A stretch of DNA of 64,000 nt from SABI01 sp963676605 (GTDB lineage: Bacteria > Spirochaetota > Spirochaetia > Sphaerochaetales > Sphaerochaetaceae), in NCBI GenBank assembly GCA_963676605.2, contig CAXXSP010000018.1, positions 62,001-126,000 on the forward strand. The letters run 5' to 3'. The position numbers were made by a program, and so were the translations under genes. Shown here piece by piece: positions 36,688 through 45,489 of the stretch. Numbering within the stretch: position 1 is the stretch's first letter; the number at the start of each line of letters is the position of its first letter. The notes under the pieces were generated by a model. The model was not told the DNA's origin and did not search any database. It was given only the letters and a program-made list of their open reading frames with translations.

Positions 36688-36949
36688 CGATCGAACAGAA
36701 AAAAGAAATTATTGCCACATACGGTGGAAATGAGGAGAACTCAGGTTCTGCTGAAGTACAGGTTGCACTTCTTACAGCACGGATCAAGGACCTTCAGGAC
36801 CACTTCAAGGCATACCCCAAGGGACCATGCGAGCAGAAGAGGTCTCCTGAAGATGGTTGGTAGAAGACGCCGTCTTCTCAAGTACATCAGACTCAAGGGA
36901 CGTCAACAGGTACAGAACTCTCATCCAGCAGCTTGGACTGAGAAAGTAA
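36681..36949 (+). CDS. rpsO: 30S ribosomal protein S15 (two frame breaks)
   Basis: S15 is a primary 16S rRNA-binding protein of the platform. The frame starts MLTIEQKKEIIATYGGNEEN and SGSAEVQVALLTARI, a perfect S15 beginning. It breaks at GGG 36821-36823 and at GG 36909-36910. Removing one base at each gives KDHASRRGLLKMVGRRRRLL and GRQQYRTLIQQLGLRK, ending at TAA 36947-36949, for 88 residues as expected. AAGGAG lies before the ATG. The gene must be functional in a living cell, so sequence error is the sensible explanation. pnp follows after a hairpin, the usual rpsO-pnp order. Confidence 0.85.
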
Positions 36950-36981
36950 CGAATGTCGTTTCTAACGTTGTAGCAAAGATC

Positions 36982-37018
36982 AGCCTCCACGCGTTACCCC
37001 TGTGGTGACTGGGAGGCT
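36982..37018 (+). terminator. rpsO-pnp intergenic hairpin
   Basis: AGCCTCC (36982-36988) pairs with GGAGGCT (37012-37018), with an inner CCAC/GTGG pairing, followed by TTTCC. It is either a partial terminator or the RNA structure known between rpsO and pnp in other bacteria, where RNase III cuts. Confidence 0.6.
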
Positions 37019-37069
37019 TTTCCTTTGTTAGTAAAGAAGAATAGAAAGAAAAGAAAGAAGTAGGAAATC

Positions 37070-39184
37070 ATGGAAACAAAAAAAGTAGAATTGAAACTTA
37101 ATTCAGGAACACTGGTTCTTGAAACCGGAAAAATGGCGAAACAGGCAAACGGTTTCAGTCTTTGCCTCCTTCGAGGGTTCATCGGTCCTCGCCACCGTAT
37201 GTGCAGGCAGACAGCCTGAAGCTCCCCTCGATTACGTACCGCTCCAGGTAGAATACAATGAGAAATATTATGCGGCAGGTAAAATCCCCGGTGGATTCCT
37301 CAAGAGAGAGGGGAGACCCAAAGACAAGGAGATTCTCGTCTCCCGTCTGATTGACCGTCCTATGAGACCGCTGTTTGATAAGTCCTTCGGAAGAGAGATT
37401 CAGGTCGTTCCGACTGTCATCTCTTCAGACATGACCAATCCCCCCGATATCATCGCAATGATTGCAAGCAGTGCTGCAGTCACCATTTCCGATATTCCGT
37501 TCAACGGTCCCCATTGCAGCTCTTCGTGTTGCACTGATCGGTGACGAGTATGTGATCAACCCCACCTTTCAGCAGATTGAGAATGCTCTTCTCGAGATTG
37601 TTGTAGCAGGTACCGAAAAGGGTATCACGATGGTTGAAGGCGGCGCTAAGCAGGTTTCTGAAGAGCAGATGCTCCTCGCTATCGAAACGGCACAGCCTGT
37701 GATCGCAGACCTCTGTAAGATTCAGCTTGAACTCGCAAAGCTCGCAGGCAAGGAAAAGCTTCCCCTCATGGAAGTCGATAACGACATGTCATTCCTCGAT
37801 CCTGTGAAAGAGTGGGCATACCCTCTTATCAAGGAAGCATCTTTCGTGAAGGGAAAGGCTGAGCGTCACGAAGCTATCAAGAACGTGAAGACTGAAGCTG
37901 TAGAGAAGTTCGCTGAAATTCTCGAGGCAAGTGAAAAGCCTGAAAAGCTCGATAAACTCTTCGAAGATCTTGAATTCAATATTCTCCGCTCTTCAATCCT
38001 TGATGAAGGTGTCCGTGTTGACGGAAGAAAAGTTGACGAGATCCGTCCCATCACCTGTGAAGTCGGTGTGCTCTCACGTACTCATGGTTCAGCACTTTTC
38101 ACACGTGGTGAAACTCAGGCTCTTGCAACTACAACTCTCGGTACCGCAAGTGACGAACAGATGTTCGATACTATCGATGGCGAGAAGAGATTCAGCAATT
38201 TCATGCTCCATTACAACTTCCCTCCCTATAGCGTAGGTGAGACAGGAAGACTTTCAACCGGAAGAAGAGAAATCGGTCACGGCCATCTCGCTCAGAGAGC
38301 AATTGACGGCGTTCTTCCTTCGAAGGAAGGAATTCCCTTACACCATGAGAATCGTTTCCGAGATCCTCGAATCTAACGGTTCCTCTTCCATGGCTTCTGT
38401 GTGCGGCGGTTGTCTGTCACTCATGGATGCAGGTGTGAAGGTGAAAGATATGGTCGCAGGTATCGCCATGGGACTGATCACTGAAGGTGAAGACTATGCA
38501 CGCTACTCTGTCCTTTCCGATATTCTCGGAGAAGAAGACCACCTTGGCGACATGGACTTTAAGGTTGCAGGTTCCAGAAAGGGAATCACAGCTTTCCAGA
38601 TGGATATCAAGATTGCCGGTGTTACCCGCGAGATCATGGCCAAGGCTCTCGAACAGGCAAAGGCCGGCAGAATGCACATCCTCGGAATTATGGAGAAAAC
38701 CATTGACGCTCCACGTGCCGATATTTCCAAGTATGCACCCAAGATTCTCACCATCAAGGTTGATGAAGAGAAGATCGGTGCAGTCATCGGAACCGGCGGT
38801 AAGACCATCAAGGGGATTGCAGAGCAGACCGGTGCAGAAGTGAATATCGACAATGACGGTACTGTCATGATCTACGGCAAGAACAGTGAATCCGCTACAA
38901 AGGCTCTTGAGCTTGTCAAGGCTATCGTGGAAGAACCTGAAGCTGGTAGAATCTATCAGGGTACCGTTAAGCGAATCATGGATTTCGGTGCTTTCGTTGA
39001 AATCCTTCCGGGTAAAGAAGGTCTCTGTCACATTTCAAAGCTCGCTAGAAAGAGAGTGAATAATGTGAATGATGTTCTTGAAGTGAACCAGCAGATTCCT
39101 GTGAAGCTTCTTGACATTGACAGAATGGGAAGACTCAACCTTTCCTATATCGATGCTCTCGAAGACCAGGAAAAGAATAAATAA
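37070..39184 (+). CDS. pnp: Polyribonucleotide nucleotidyltransferase (three frame breaks)
   Basis: PNPase degrades RNA 3' to 5' by phosphorolysis. From the ATG at 37070 (GTAGGA upstream) the sequence reads METKKVELKLNSGTLVLETG. Surplus bases at TTT 37153-37155, CCCC 37509-37512 and GG 38339-38340 break it into four open pieces. Repair joins GSVFASFEGSSVLATV, FNGPIAALRVALIGDEYV and LPSKEEFPYTMRIVSEILES, giving about 703 residues with both RNase PH cores, FFRR-like GGFLKREGRP, RLIDRPMRPLF, the KH motif IGAVIGTGGKTIKGI and a C-terminal S1 domain. All catalytic parts survive, so this is probably an intact gene with read errors. Confidence 0.88.
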
Positions 39185-39196
39185 GGAGTAGGGGCG

Positions 39197-39643
39197 ATGG
39201 ATCTACTGACAGTACGCACTCAAATGAAAGACGGTAGTAATCTCCCCGAATACGGCTCAATAGAGGCGGCAGGCGCTGATCTGAAGGCATTCCTTCCTCA
39301 GGGTCCTGTCACTCTTTCATCTCATGGCGGCAGGGCAATCATACCGACCGGTCTTATCGTTGAAATCCCGAGCGGTTTTGAAGGACAGGTCAGGCCCCGC
39401 AGCGGGCTTGCCGCCAGACATGGTGTTACAGTCCTGAACTCTCCCGGTACGATTGATGCAGATTACCGCGGGGAGGTGGGTGTTATTCTAATCAATCACG
39501 GGGATGAAGACTTCGTGATCAGCAACGGGGACCGTATCGCACAGATGGTTATCGCTCCCGTCATGAAAGTACAATACATTCCTACCCACTCGACAAGTGA
39601 GACACAACGGGGAAGCGGAGGATTCGGTTCCACAGGAGTCTGA
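39197..39643 (+). CDS. dut: dUTP diphosphatase
   Basis: Dut hydrolyses dUTP to dUMP, keeping uracil out of DNA. The 148-residue trimeric-type enzyme has motif 1 EAAGADLKAFL, motif 2 PRSGLA, motif 3 NSPGTIDADYRGEVGV (catalytic Asp in DADYRGE), motif 4 GDRIAQMVI and the flexible C-terminal motif 5 RGSGGFGSTG. AAGGAG stands ahead of the ATG. It lies 12 bases after pnp, and lptF starts one base after its stop. Confidence 0.95.
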   Translation: MDLLTVRTQMKDGSNLPEYGSIEAAGADLKAFLPQGPVTLSSHGGRAIIPTGLIVEIPSGFEGQVRPRSGLAARHGVTVLNSPGTIDADYRGEVGVILINHGDEDFVISNGDRIAQMVIAPVMKVQYIPTHSTSETQRGSGGFGSTGV

Positions 39644-39644
39644 T

Positions 39645-40931
39645 ATGTCCTATCAGAAAAGTGACAGGTCAAGGCTGACCCGCGTTCACGGGTATATCAC
39701 GCGTGAGTTTCTCCTCTCGTTTCTTGTAGCTTTTCTCTTCTTTTTCTTTATCTTCTTTATCAATCAGATACTTCTGTATGCTCAGAGAATACTGCTCAAG
39801 CAGGTTCCGGTTAAAGAGATGCTTACTCTCGTCGCACTGAGCATGCCCCAGATACTCCTGTATACGATACCGTTCTCAACGCTGAGCGGCGCATCCATGG
39901 TGATAGGCAATCTCTCGTCTCATCATGAAATCATTGCCATGAGGGCTATCGGGATATCCTTATCTCAGATGTTCCGGTCGATTATAATCATAGCCTCGCT
40001 GCTCTCTGTTCTCACCTTCGCCATAGCAGATATCGTACTTCCCGTTTCTCACCTGAAATTCAAACAGCTCTATACAGAACTTCTCAGGACGCTTCCTACC
40101 ATGGAACTCACCCCCTATGCGGTGAATGAGGTGGGAGATATCGTCGTAGTTACCCAGGAAGTGGAAGAGGGTCACCTGACGAATCCTGTACTATTCACAA
40201 CAGGCAGCGGAGGAGACGAGATCGTCATCAGCGCCTCACACGGGAGCTTGGAGCTGATCGATACGTACCGATTCATCTATCGGCTTGACCTTGATGATGT
40301 GAGAATTCTCACAAGCTCTCAGAAGAACCAGTCGAATTTCCGGTTCGGGCAGGGCGATACGATGAGTTACTACCTCGATTTCAGTGGTGAAGTGGAACAG
40401 GTAAGGAATGTTACCCCCTCACAGATGAGTACACGGGATCTCCTGGGTAAGATAGACGTCAGGGTGAAGGAAAGAAATAACGTACAAGAAGAGAGATCTG
40501 AAAAAATCAAAGAGATAGAGAACTCAATCGCGGATCTCGAGCAGACACCGGAAGGCCTGGATGAATCGGCCGAGACTGCGGATGAACTGCAGAATCTGTA
40601 CGAACAGAAGGAAAAGCTGGAAGAACCGCTTTCAATCAATTTCTATCTGCAGTACTACCGGGCGGAACTCCATAAGAAATTCGCTCTCAGTGCCAGTGCC
40701 CTTATCCTGACTCTCATCACATTTCCTCTCTCTTTCGTGAATATCAGACACGGACGACTGTTCGGGTTCGGACTCTCACTCCTGGTCGCCGCCTTCTACT
40801 GGTCCCTTCTTTTTGTCGCTCAGACCCAGATAATAAGAGTAAGTTTTCATCCGCTCTTCCTCATGTGGGCTCCCAATGCGATAATCATACTCATCTCAAC
40901 AGTTCTGTTGGTTCGCCTGAGGAGACTATGA
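39645..40931 (+). CDS. lptF: LptF/LptG family permease (first paralogue)
   Basis: This is a 428-residue YjgP/YjgQ-family inner-membrane protein, a half of the LptB2FG transporter that extracts lipopolysaccharide or a related lipid. Three N-terminal helices (including SFLVAFLFFFFIFFINQILL), a periplasmic beta-jellyroll region and three C-terminal helices are visible. Between the periplasmic domain and the fourth helix is a charged coiled-coil insertion of about 50 residues (ERNNVQEERSEKIKEIENSI and on). AGGAG precedes the ATG at 39645. The stop overlaps the lptG ATG (ATGA). Naming F against G is by position only. Whether this organism makes LPS is not shown here. Confidence 0.85.
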   Translation: MSYQKSDRSRLTRVHGYITREFLLSFLVAFLFFFFIFFINQILLYAQRILLKQVPVKEMLTLVALSMPQILLYTIPFSTLSGASMVIGNLSSHHEIIAMRAIGISLSQMFRSIIIIASLLSVLTFAIADIVLPVSHLKFKQLYTELLRTLPTMELTPYAVNEVGDIVVVTQEVEEGHLTNPVLFTTGSGGDEIVISASHGSLELIDTYRFIYRLDLDDVRILTSSQKNQSNFRFGQGDTMSYYLDFSGEVEQVRNVTPSQMSTRDLLGKIDVRVKERNNVQEERSEKIKEIENSIADLEQTPEGLDESAETADELQNLYEQKEKLEEPLSINFYLQYYRAELHKKFALSASALILTLITFPLSFVNIRHGRLFGFGLSLLVAAFYWSLLFVAQTQIIRVSFHPLFLMWAPNAIIILISTVLLVRLRRL

Positions 40932-42007
40932 AGAAACTAGATCAGTACCTTGCCGGAACATTTCTCCAGCTCCTGCTCACCACGGTAGCACTTCTCACCT
41001 TCATCATGCTCCTGTTTGATGTATTCAGTAATCTTGAGTCCTATCTCCAAGCAGATGTCTCTCTCGGCAGTATAATCTATGCGACACTGATGTTCATTCC
41101 CGAAGCAATATCCTTTACATTGCCGCCAGCCGCACTGTTTGCCACGACATACATGCTTTCGATGATGTATGCACACAATGAGATGATCGTCCTTGCGAAC
41201 TCAGGATTCTCCTTTACACGAATCATCACACCGATGATCATTATCGCGCTTTTACTTTCCTCCCTCTTTTTTCTTTTCAATGAACAGATCACCCGCAAAT
41301 TCAATGTGATGAAGAGCGAATATACCGAGACGATACTCGACACCTCTGATTCTGCCCTGTTTTCTAAAATCATCCTAACTGATGAAAACGGGGAGTATAT
41401 TGTCTATGCACGACGGTTCAATGAAAACGATTCATCCTTCTCAACGTTATCCCTGTTTCTCCTGAATGGGACCGGCCAGATAGAGAAGAGGTTAGATGCC
41501 GACAGAGCGACGTACGAAAATGAGATATGGGTAGGAGAGTCCGTCCATGTATTCGATATAAACAGTGAAGGAATTGTCTCTTCCGCCTATGAAGAAGAGA
41601 TCGGGCTGCCGAACTTCGCTCTGCACCCCTCGCTGATCTCTCAGCGGTCTGTAGATATCAACTCCATGAACCTGATGGCCGCGTATGAATATATTCAATC
41701 CCTGAAGAAGGTACATAATCCTGCCTATACCGGCTACTCCGTTGATTTCTATCAGCGGATCACCATGAATCTCGCCCCCCTGATTCTTATGATGATATCC
41801 TGTGCCACTGTGATTCCATGGAAAAAGAATGTTCTCGTTCTCAGTATCATTGTGAGTATCAGTATTGCAGTGATCTACTATGTGCTGGTACTATCAGGTA
41901 CTATTCTTGCCAGACAGGAAATCCTACAGGCCTCCTACGCGCTCACAGCACCGCCTCTGATTCTCTTCGTCCTGGCATTGACTGCACTGATTATACGAAG
42001 GAAATAA
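40928..42007 (+). CDS. lptG: LptF/LptG family permease (second paralogue)
   Basis: This is a 359-residue partner of the preceding protein, starting MKKLDQYLAGTFLQLLLTT. It has the six-helix plan with a periplasmic domain between helices three and four and lacks the coiled-coil insert of its neighbour. Family features are IPEAISFTLPPAALFATTYMLS in helix two-three and SVDFYQRITMNLAPLILMMI before helix four. The start overlaps the lptF stop, with AGGAG upstream. The pair would form the transmembrane part of the Lpt transporter; no lptB is in the window. Confidence 0.85.
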   Translation: MKKLDQYLAGTFLQLLLTTVALLTFIMLLFDVFSNLESYLQADVSLGSIIYATLMFIPEAISFTLPPAALFATTYMLSMMYAHNEMIVLANSGFSFTRIITPMIIIALLLSSLFFLFNEQITRKFNVMKSEYTETILDTSDSALFSKIILTDENGEYIVYARRFNENDSSFSTLSLFLLNGTGQIEKRLDADRATYENEIWVGESVHVFDINSEGIVSSAYEEEIGLPNFALHPSLISQRSVDINSMNLMAAYEYIQSLKKVHNPAYTGYSVDFYQRITMNLAPLILMMISCATVIPWKKNVLVLSIIVSISIAVIYYVLVLSGTILARQEILQASYALTAPPLILFVLALTALIIRRK

Positions 42008-42009
42008 TA

Positions 42010-43131
42010 ATGAAGAAGATACATACTGTCACACATACGCACAGCTCAACCCACGCAAGAACCGGGATTCTGCACCTTGATCACGGAGACGTACAGACTC
42101 CCGCCTTCATGCCTGTCGGGACCAATGGAACAGTGAAAGGAATGTATCATGAGCATGTTGAACAGATCGGGTATAATCTTATCCTCGCAAATACCTATCA
42201 TCTCTATCTGAGACCGGGTGTAGAGGTACTGGAGAAGTTCGGAGGCTTGCACCGGTTCAGCAACTGGAACCATAATATCCTGACAGACAGCGGCGGCTTC
42301 CAGGTGTTCAGTCTGTCGGGTCTGAGAAAGATCCGTGAGGAAGGAGTCGTCTTCCAGTCTCATATTGACGGGTCGAGGCATATGTTGACGCCCGAGAAAG
42401 TCGTCGACGTCCAGAACGTGATCGGTAGTGATATCATGATGGTGCTCGATGTATGTACTCCCCCGGAGATTCCTCATAAGGAAGCACAAATTGCCTGGGA
42501 GACTACGAAAAAATGGGCCCAGCGTTCCTATGATCACTGGATGAAGGGTGGGGGAGAGAGGAACCTCTTCGGAATCGTCCAGGGCAACTTTTATCAGGAC
42601 CTGAGAAAAGAGAGTGCGCTCGCGATCAGTGAGATGGGTTTTCCCGGGATCGCCATAGGGGGCTTGAGTGTAGGCGAGACCAGTCAGCAGTTCGCAGATT
42701 ATCTGGGATATACAACTCAGTTTCTGCCCGAAGACCGTCCGAGGTACGTCATGGGAATCGGCACTCCCGATTATATTCTTGAAGCAGTCGCGAACGGTAT
42801 TGATGTCTTTGACTGTGTGCTCGCAACCCGAACGGCTCGTAACGGTGCCGTCTTCACGGATGACGGAATGATTCAGCTTAAGAAGGCAAAGTTCCAGATG
42901 GATGACGGTCCTATTCAGGAAGGGTGTACCTGCAGGGCATGTACCGATTATTCGAAAGGATACCTGCGGCATGTGTTCAAGGCGAAAGAGATGATTGCTG
43001 GGATGCTTGCAACAGAGCATAACCTTGCGTATCTGTATACCTTCATGGAACGTATCCGCGCAGCTATACGGGAAGATCGTTTTCCTGAATTCAAGAAAGC
43101 ATATCTGGATCGCTACTATGCAAAAACATGA
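42010..43131 (+). CDS. tgt: tRNA-guanine transglycosylase
   Basis: Tgt exchanges guanine 34 for preQ1 in tRNAs with GUN anticodons, the step before QueA. The 373-residue enzyme has LANTYHLYLRPG, the catalytic DSGGFQVFSL, FGIVQGN, IGGLSVGE, the nucleophile region DVFDCVLATRTARNG and the zinc site CTCRAC with the downstream His of TEHNL. AAGGAAATAATA precedes the ATG, two bases after lptG. Its last 14 bases overlap murJ. Confidence 0.95.
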   Translation: MKKIHTVTHTHSSTHARTGILHLDHGDVQTPAFMPVGTNGTVKGMYHEHVEQIGYNLILANTYHLYLRPGVEVLEKFGGLHRFSNWNHNILTDSGGFQVFSLSGLRKIREEGVVFQSHIDGSRHMLTPEKVVDVQNVIGSDIMMVLDVCTPPEIPHKEAQIAWETTKKWAQRSYDHWMKGGGERNLFGIVQGNFYQDLRKESALAISEMGFPGIAIGGLSVGETSQQFADYLGYTTQFLPEDRPRYVMGIGTPDYILEAVANGIDVFDCVLATRTARNGAVFTDDGMIQLKKAKFQMDDGPIQEGCTCRACTDYSKGYLRHVFKAKEMIAGMLATEHNLAYLYTFMERIRAAIREDRFPEFKKAYLDRYYAKT

Positions 43132-44665
43132 CCGGGAACGACAGGTACATTCTACCGTTCTCATGATGTTCACCCTCCTATCGAGGATACTGGGCATATT
43201 CAAGGCGCGGGTGCTGGCAGTCCTGTTCGGAGCCTCAGCTGTTGGTGATGTGATCAATTTCACCTTCAACATCCCGAACAATTTCAGAAAACTGTTTGCT
43301 GAAGGAGCTTTCAACGCAGCCTTCATTCCGATTTTCACCCGTTCAGTCCATGAAAAACAGCAAGCCGGAAAACTGATCTCTCAGATGATAACGCTGCAGT
43401 TCGTCATTTTCGTGCCTCTTACTCTCTTCATTCTATTTTTCAGGGAATATATCATCACCTTCCTGAGTGATTTTTCAGATCCTGCGATGATCTCCCTCTC
43501 GGGAAACCTTCTCATATTCTTTACTATCTATCTTCTGCTGATCTCTTTATATGCCTTATTCACCGGCGTCCTGAACGTACATGGAGAGTTTGTCAGAGGA
43601 GCCGCCGCTCCACTGATCTTCTCAGTCGTCCTCATTGCCGCGCTCTATCTCCTAGAGCCGTTCATCGGAGGCTATGCCATGGCCGTCGGTGTCCTTGCAG
43701 GGGGAGGAGGACAGCTCCTTTTCACCTGGCTGCGTCTTCGCTCTTTCGGCTACCGGTTTACTCTTACCAGAAATCTGAAAGGGAAGGAAATGAATCAGGT
43801 GATGAAAAAATGGGGATTCATCACGGTAAACGCACTCATCGCGATTATCACTCAGCAGGTCGCCTACTACTTCGCATCAACTCTGGAAACAGGTAGTGTA
43901 ACCTCGTTCTCCAATGCTATCATCATCTGGCAGGCACCCTATGGGATCTTCTATGCCGCTATTGCAACTGCATTTTTCCCACAGCTTGCCAGAGCGTGTT
44001 CACAGAGTGACAGGAAAGAGCTTCACCATATCGGAACACATGGAATCACGTTGCTGCTTGCCACCCTCCTGCCGAACATGCTGCTCCTTACCTTCTTCGG
44101 AACAGAAACAGCCTCTGTACTTTTGCAGAGCGGTAAATTCACTCTTGCTGACAGTATCAGGACAGGATCGGCTCTTTCCTATTTTGCCTTCGGGATGCCG
44201 GCTGCCGCTCTGTACGGCTATTTCCAGCGGATATGTTATGCTGACGACAGGGAAAAACAGGTATTCATCATTGCGCTGGCCGTTGCGGTGGTTGATGTCA
44301 CACTCACGATCCTCCTGATTCAGAGGAATCAGCATATCACGAGTATCGCCCTCGCCAATACCTTTTCCTTCCTCGTCGGGATGGTGATCTATCTCATCTA
44401 TCTTTCACGACGAAGGCTCATCCACCTGACGAATCTCAACTTTGCCCGAAAGGCAGGAATCATTCTTCTTGTCAACCTGATCCTAGCCACAGCTCTTTCA
44501 TTCGCTGACAGATTCCTGGAAAGAACATGGTGGTCAGAAGGCTCTTCGTTTTCTTCCCTTGCAACGCTTTCTCTCATCTACCTGAGCACTCTCCTGATTG
44601 CCCTCGGCCTGTACAGAGTCTTTGGTATACGGATTATCTCCTTCCTCAGGAAGAAAGATACATAG
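43118..44665 (+). CDS. murJ: Lipid II flippase MurJ
   Basis: MurJ flips lipid-linked peptidoglycan precursor across the inner membrane. The 515-residue polytopic protein (about 14 helices) starts MQKHDRERQVHSTVLMMFTLLSRILG and has the family stretch NIPNNFRKLFAEGAFNAAFIP plus APYGIFYAAIATAFFPQLA. The ATG at 43118 lies inside the end of tgt; a longer frame upstream is only shadow sequence. The ribosome site is weak, as expected for a gene translated by coupling. It ends the dut-lptF-lptG-tgt-murJ run. Confidence 0.92.
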   Translation: MQKHDRERQVHSTVLMMFTLLSRILGIFKARVLAVLFGASAVGDVINFTFNIPNNFRKLFAEGAFNAAFIPIFTRSVHEKQQAGKLISQMITLQFVIFVPLTLFILFFREYIITFLSDFSDPAMISLSGNLLIFFTIYLLLISLYALFTGVLNVHGEFVRGAAAPLIFSVVLIAALYLLEPFIGGYAMAVGVLAGGGGQLLFTWLRLRSFGYRFTLTRNLKGKEMNQVMKKWGFITVNALIAIITQQVAYYFASTLETGSVTSFSNAIIIWQAPYGIFYAAIATAFFPQLARACSQSDRKELHHIGTHGITLLLATLLPNMLLLTFFGTETASVLLQSGKFTLADSIRTGSALSYFAFGMPAAALYGYFQRICYADDREKQVFIIALAVAVVDVTLTILLIQRNQHITSIALANTFSFLVGMVIYLIYLSRRRLIHLTNLNFARKAGIILLVNLILATALSFADRFLERTWWSEGSSFSSLATLSLIYLSTLLIALGLYRVFGIRIISFLRKKDT

Positions 44666-44734
44666 AGGTCCGGAGCTCACATAAGAAGAGAAGAGCACAG
44701 AGCCCGAAGAAAGGACATCTTCCCTCCGATGGTG

Positions 44735-44743
44735 TGCTATACT
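44735..44743 (+). promoter_or_regulatory. Extended -10 promoter of the six-TM gene
   Basis: TGCTATACT is an extended -10 element about 33 bases before the ATG at 44776. No good -35 box is seen. Confidence 0.45.
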
Positions 44744-44775
44744 GATGAAAACATCTTCTCCTGAGGAGGGTATTC

Positions 44776-45415
44776 ATGTTCTTCGGCACTCCTGATAATA
44801 TCTCAATGGCAGCAATCGCCAATGCATCTGTACGCAGTACTGACAACTTTCACTGGTCCCTTCATCGCATTATTTGCAGTTGTTGTGTATATCTATGCTT
44901 CTGAACTGAAACAGAAAAATTACAAGGGTATAGCGGCAGGACTTGCTTTGTATATGGTTCACTGGTTCTATGAGATACTCAATGCCGTGATCCAGGGTCT
45001 TACCGGATATGCGCTCTGGACGGTCTCACCGGAGAGTACGTCCTTTATCTTGCTGATCGGTGTGAGCTGGGAGCTTTCCATGATGTTCAGTGTTGCCGGA
45101 ATTGCCCTCTCAAAGCTCCTGCCGGAGAATAAAGATCTGAAGATATTCGGAATCAACAACAGGATCGTATTTGCCGTCGCCAATGCGGCGTTCTTCTCCA
45201 TCTTTGAAATATTCCTTGCATCCACTCCCGCTTTTCTCTGGGTTTATCCCTGGTGGGGTGCACTCCCGGTCTTTATAACAACCTATATTCCGTTCTTCCT
45301 TGCCTCTTTCCTCATCTATGATGCGCCGGGTAACTTACAGAAACGGTTTATTGGAACTCTGGCTGCATTTAATGCACTTCTACTTATAATTCTGATTCCT
45401 GCGGGTATCATCTAA
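44776..45415 (+). CDS. Six-TM membrane protein of unknown function (probable frameshift)
   Basis: AGGAGGG stands six bases before the ATG at 44776, which reads MFFGTPDNISMAAIAN before the frame closes. A second frame open from 44822 reads MHLYAVLTTFTGPFIALF to the end. Removing one base near 44818-44819 (CC) joins them into a 212-residue protein. It has about six hydrophobic segments, including HWFYEILNAVIQG, SWELSMMFSVAGIAL and IFEIFLASTPAFLWVYPWW. The start at 44822 has no ribosome site, which supports the repaired version. The family is not recognised. A terminator follows. Confidence 0.6.
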
Positions 45416-45443
45416 GGCTCAAAAGAAAGGGAAGAGAAGAACT

Positions 45444-45468
45444 GAGGCCATCCTGAACGGATGGCCTC
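45444..45468. terminator. Bidirectional terminator
   Basis: A perfect 10-bp stem (GAGGCCATCC/GGATGGCCTC) with a 5-base loop lies between the convergent six-TM gene and greA. T-rich sequence is modest on both sides. Confidence 0.75.
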
Positions 45469-45489
45469 TCATATAGCTTAGTGATCTTA

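Noticed and set aside
34562..38376. A cluster of pseudogenes from genome decay
   Set aside because: The broken genes are essential, each piece is open and conserved on both sides of the break, and all need only one-base repairs in homopolymers. Flanking genes in the same operon are intact.
42046..43338. A 430-residue open frame on the minus strand over tgt and murJ
   Set aside because: It is the antisense shadow of two well-conserved genes; its translation shows no domain and it lacks a ribosome site.
44822..45415. Start of the six-TM gene at ATG 44822
   Set aside because: No ribosome site is present there, whereas AGGAGGG stands before the ATG at 44776 in another frame; a one-base error joining them is simpler.
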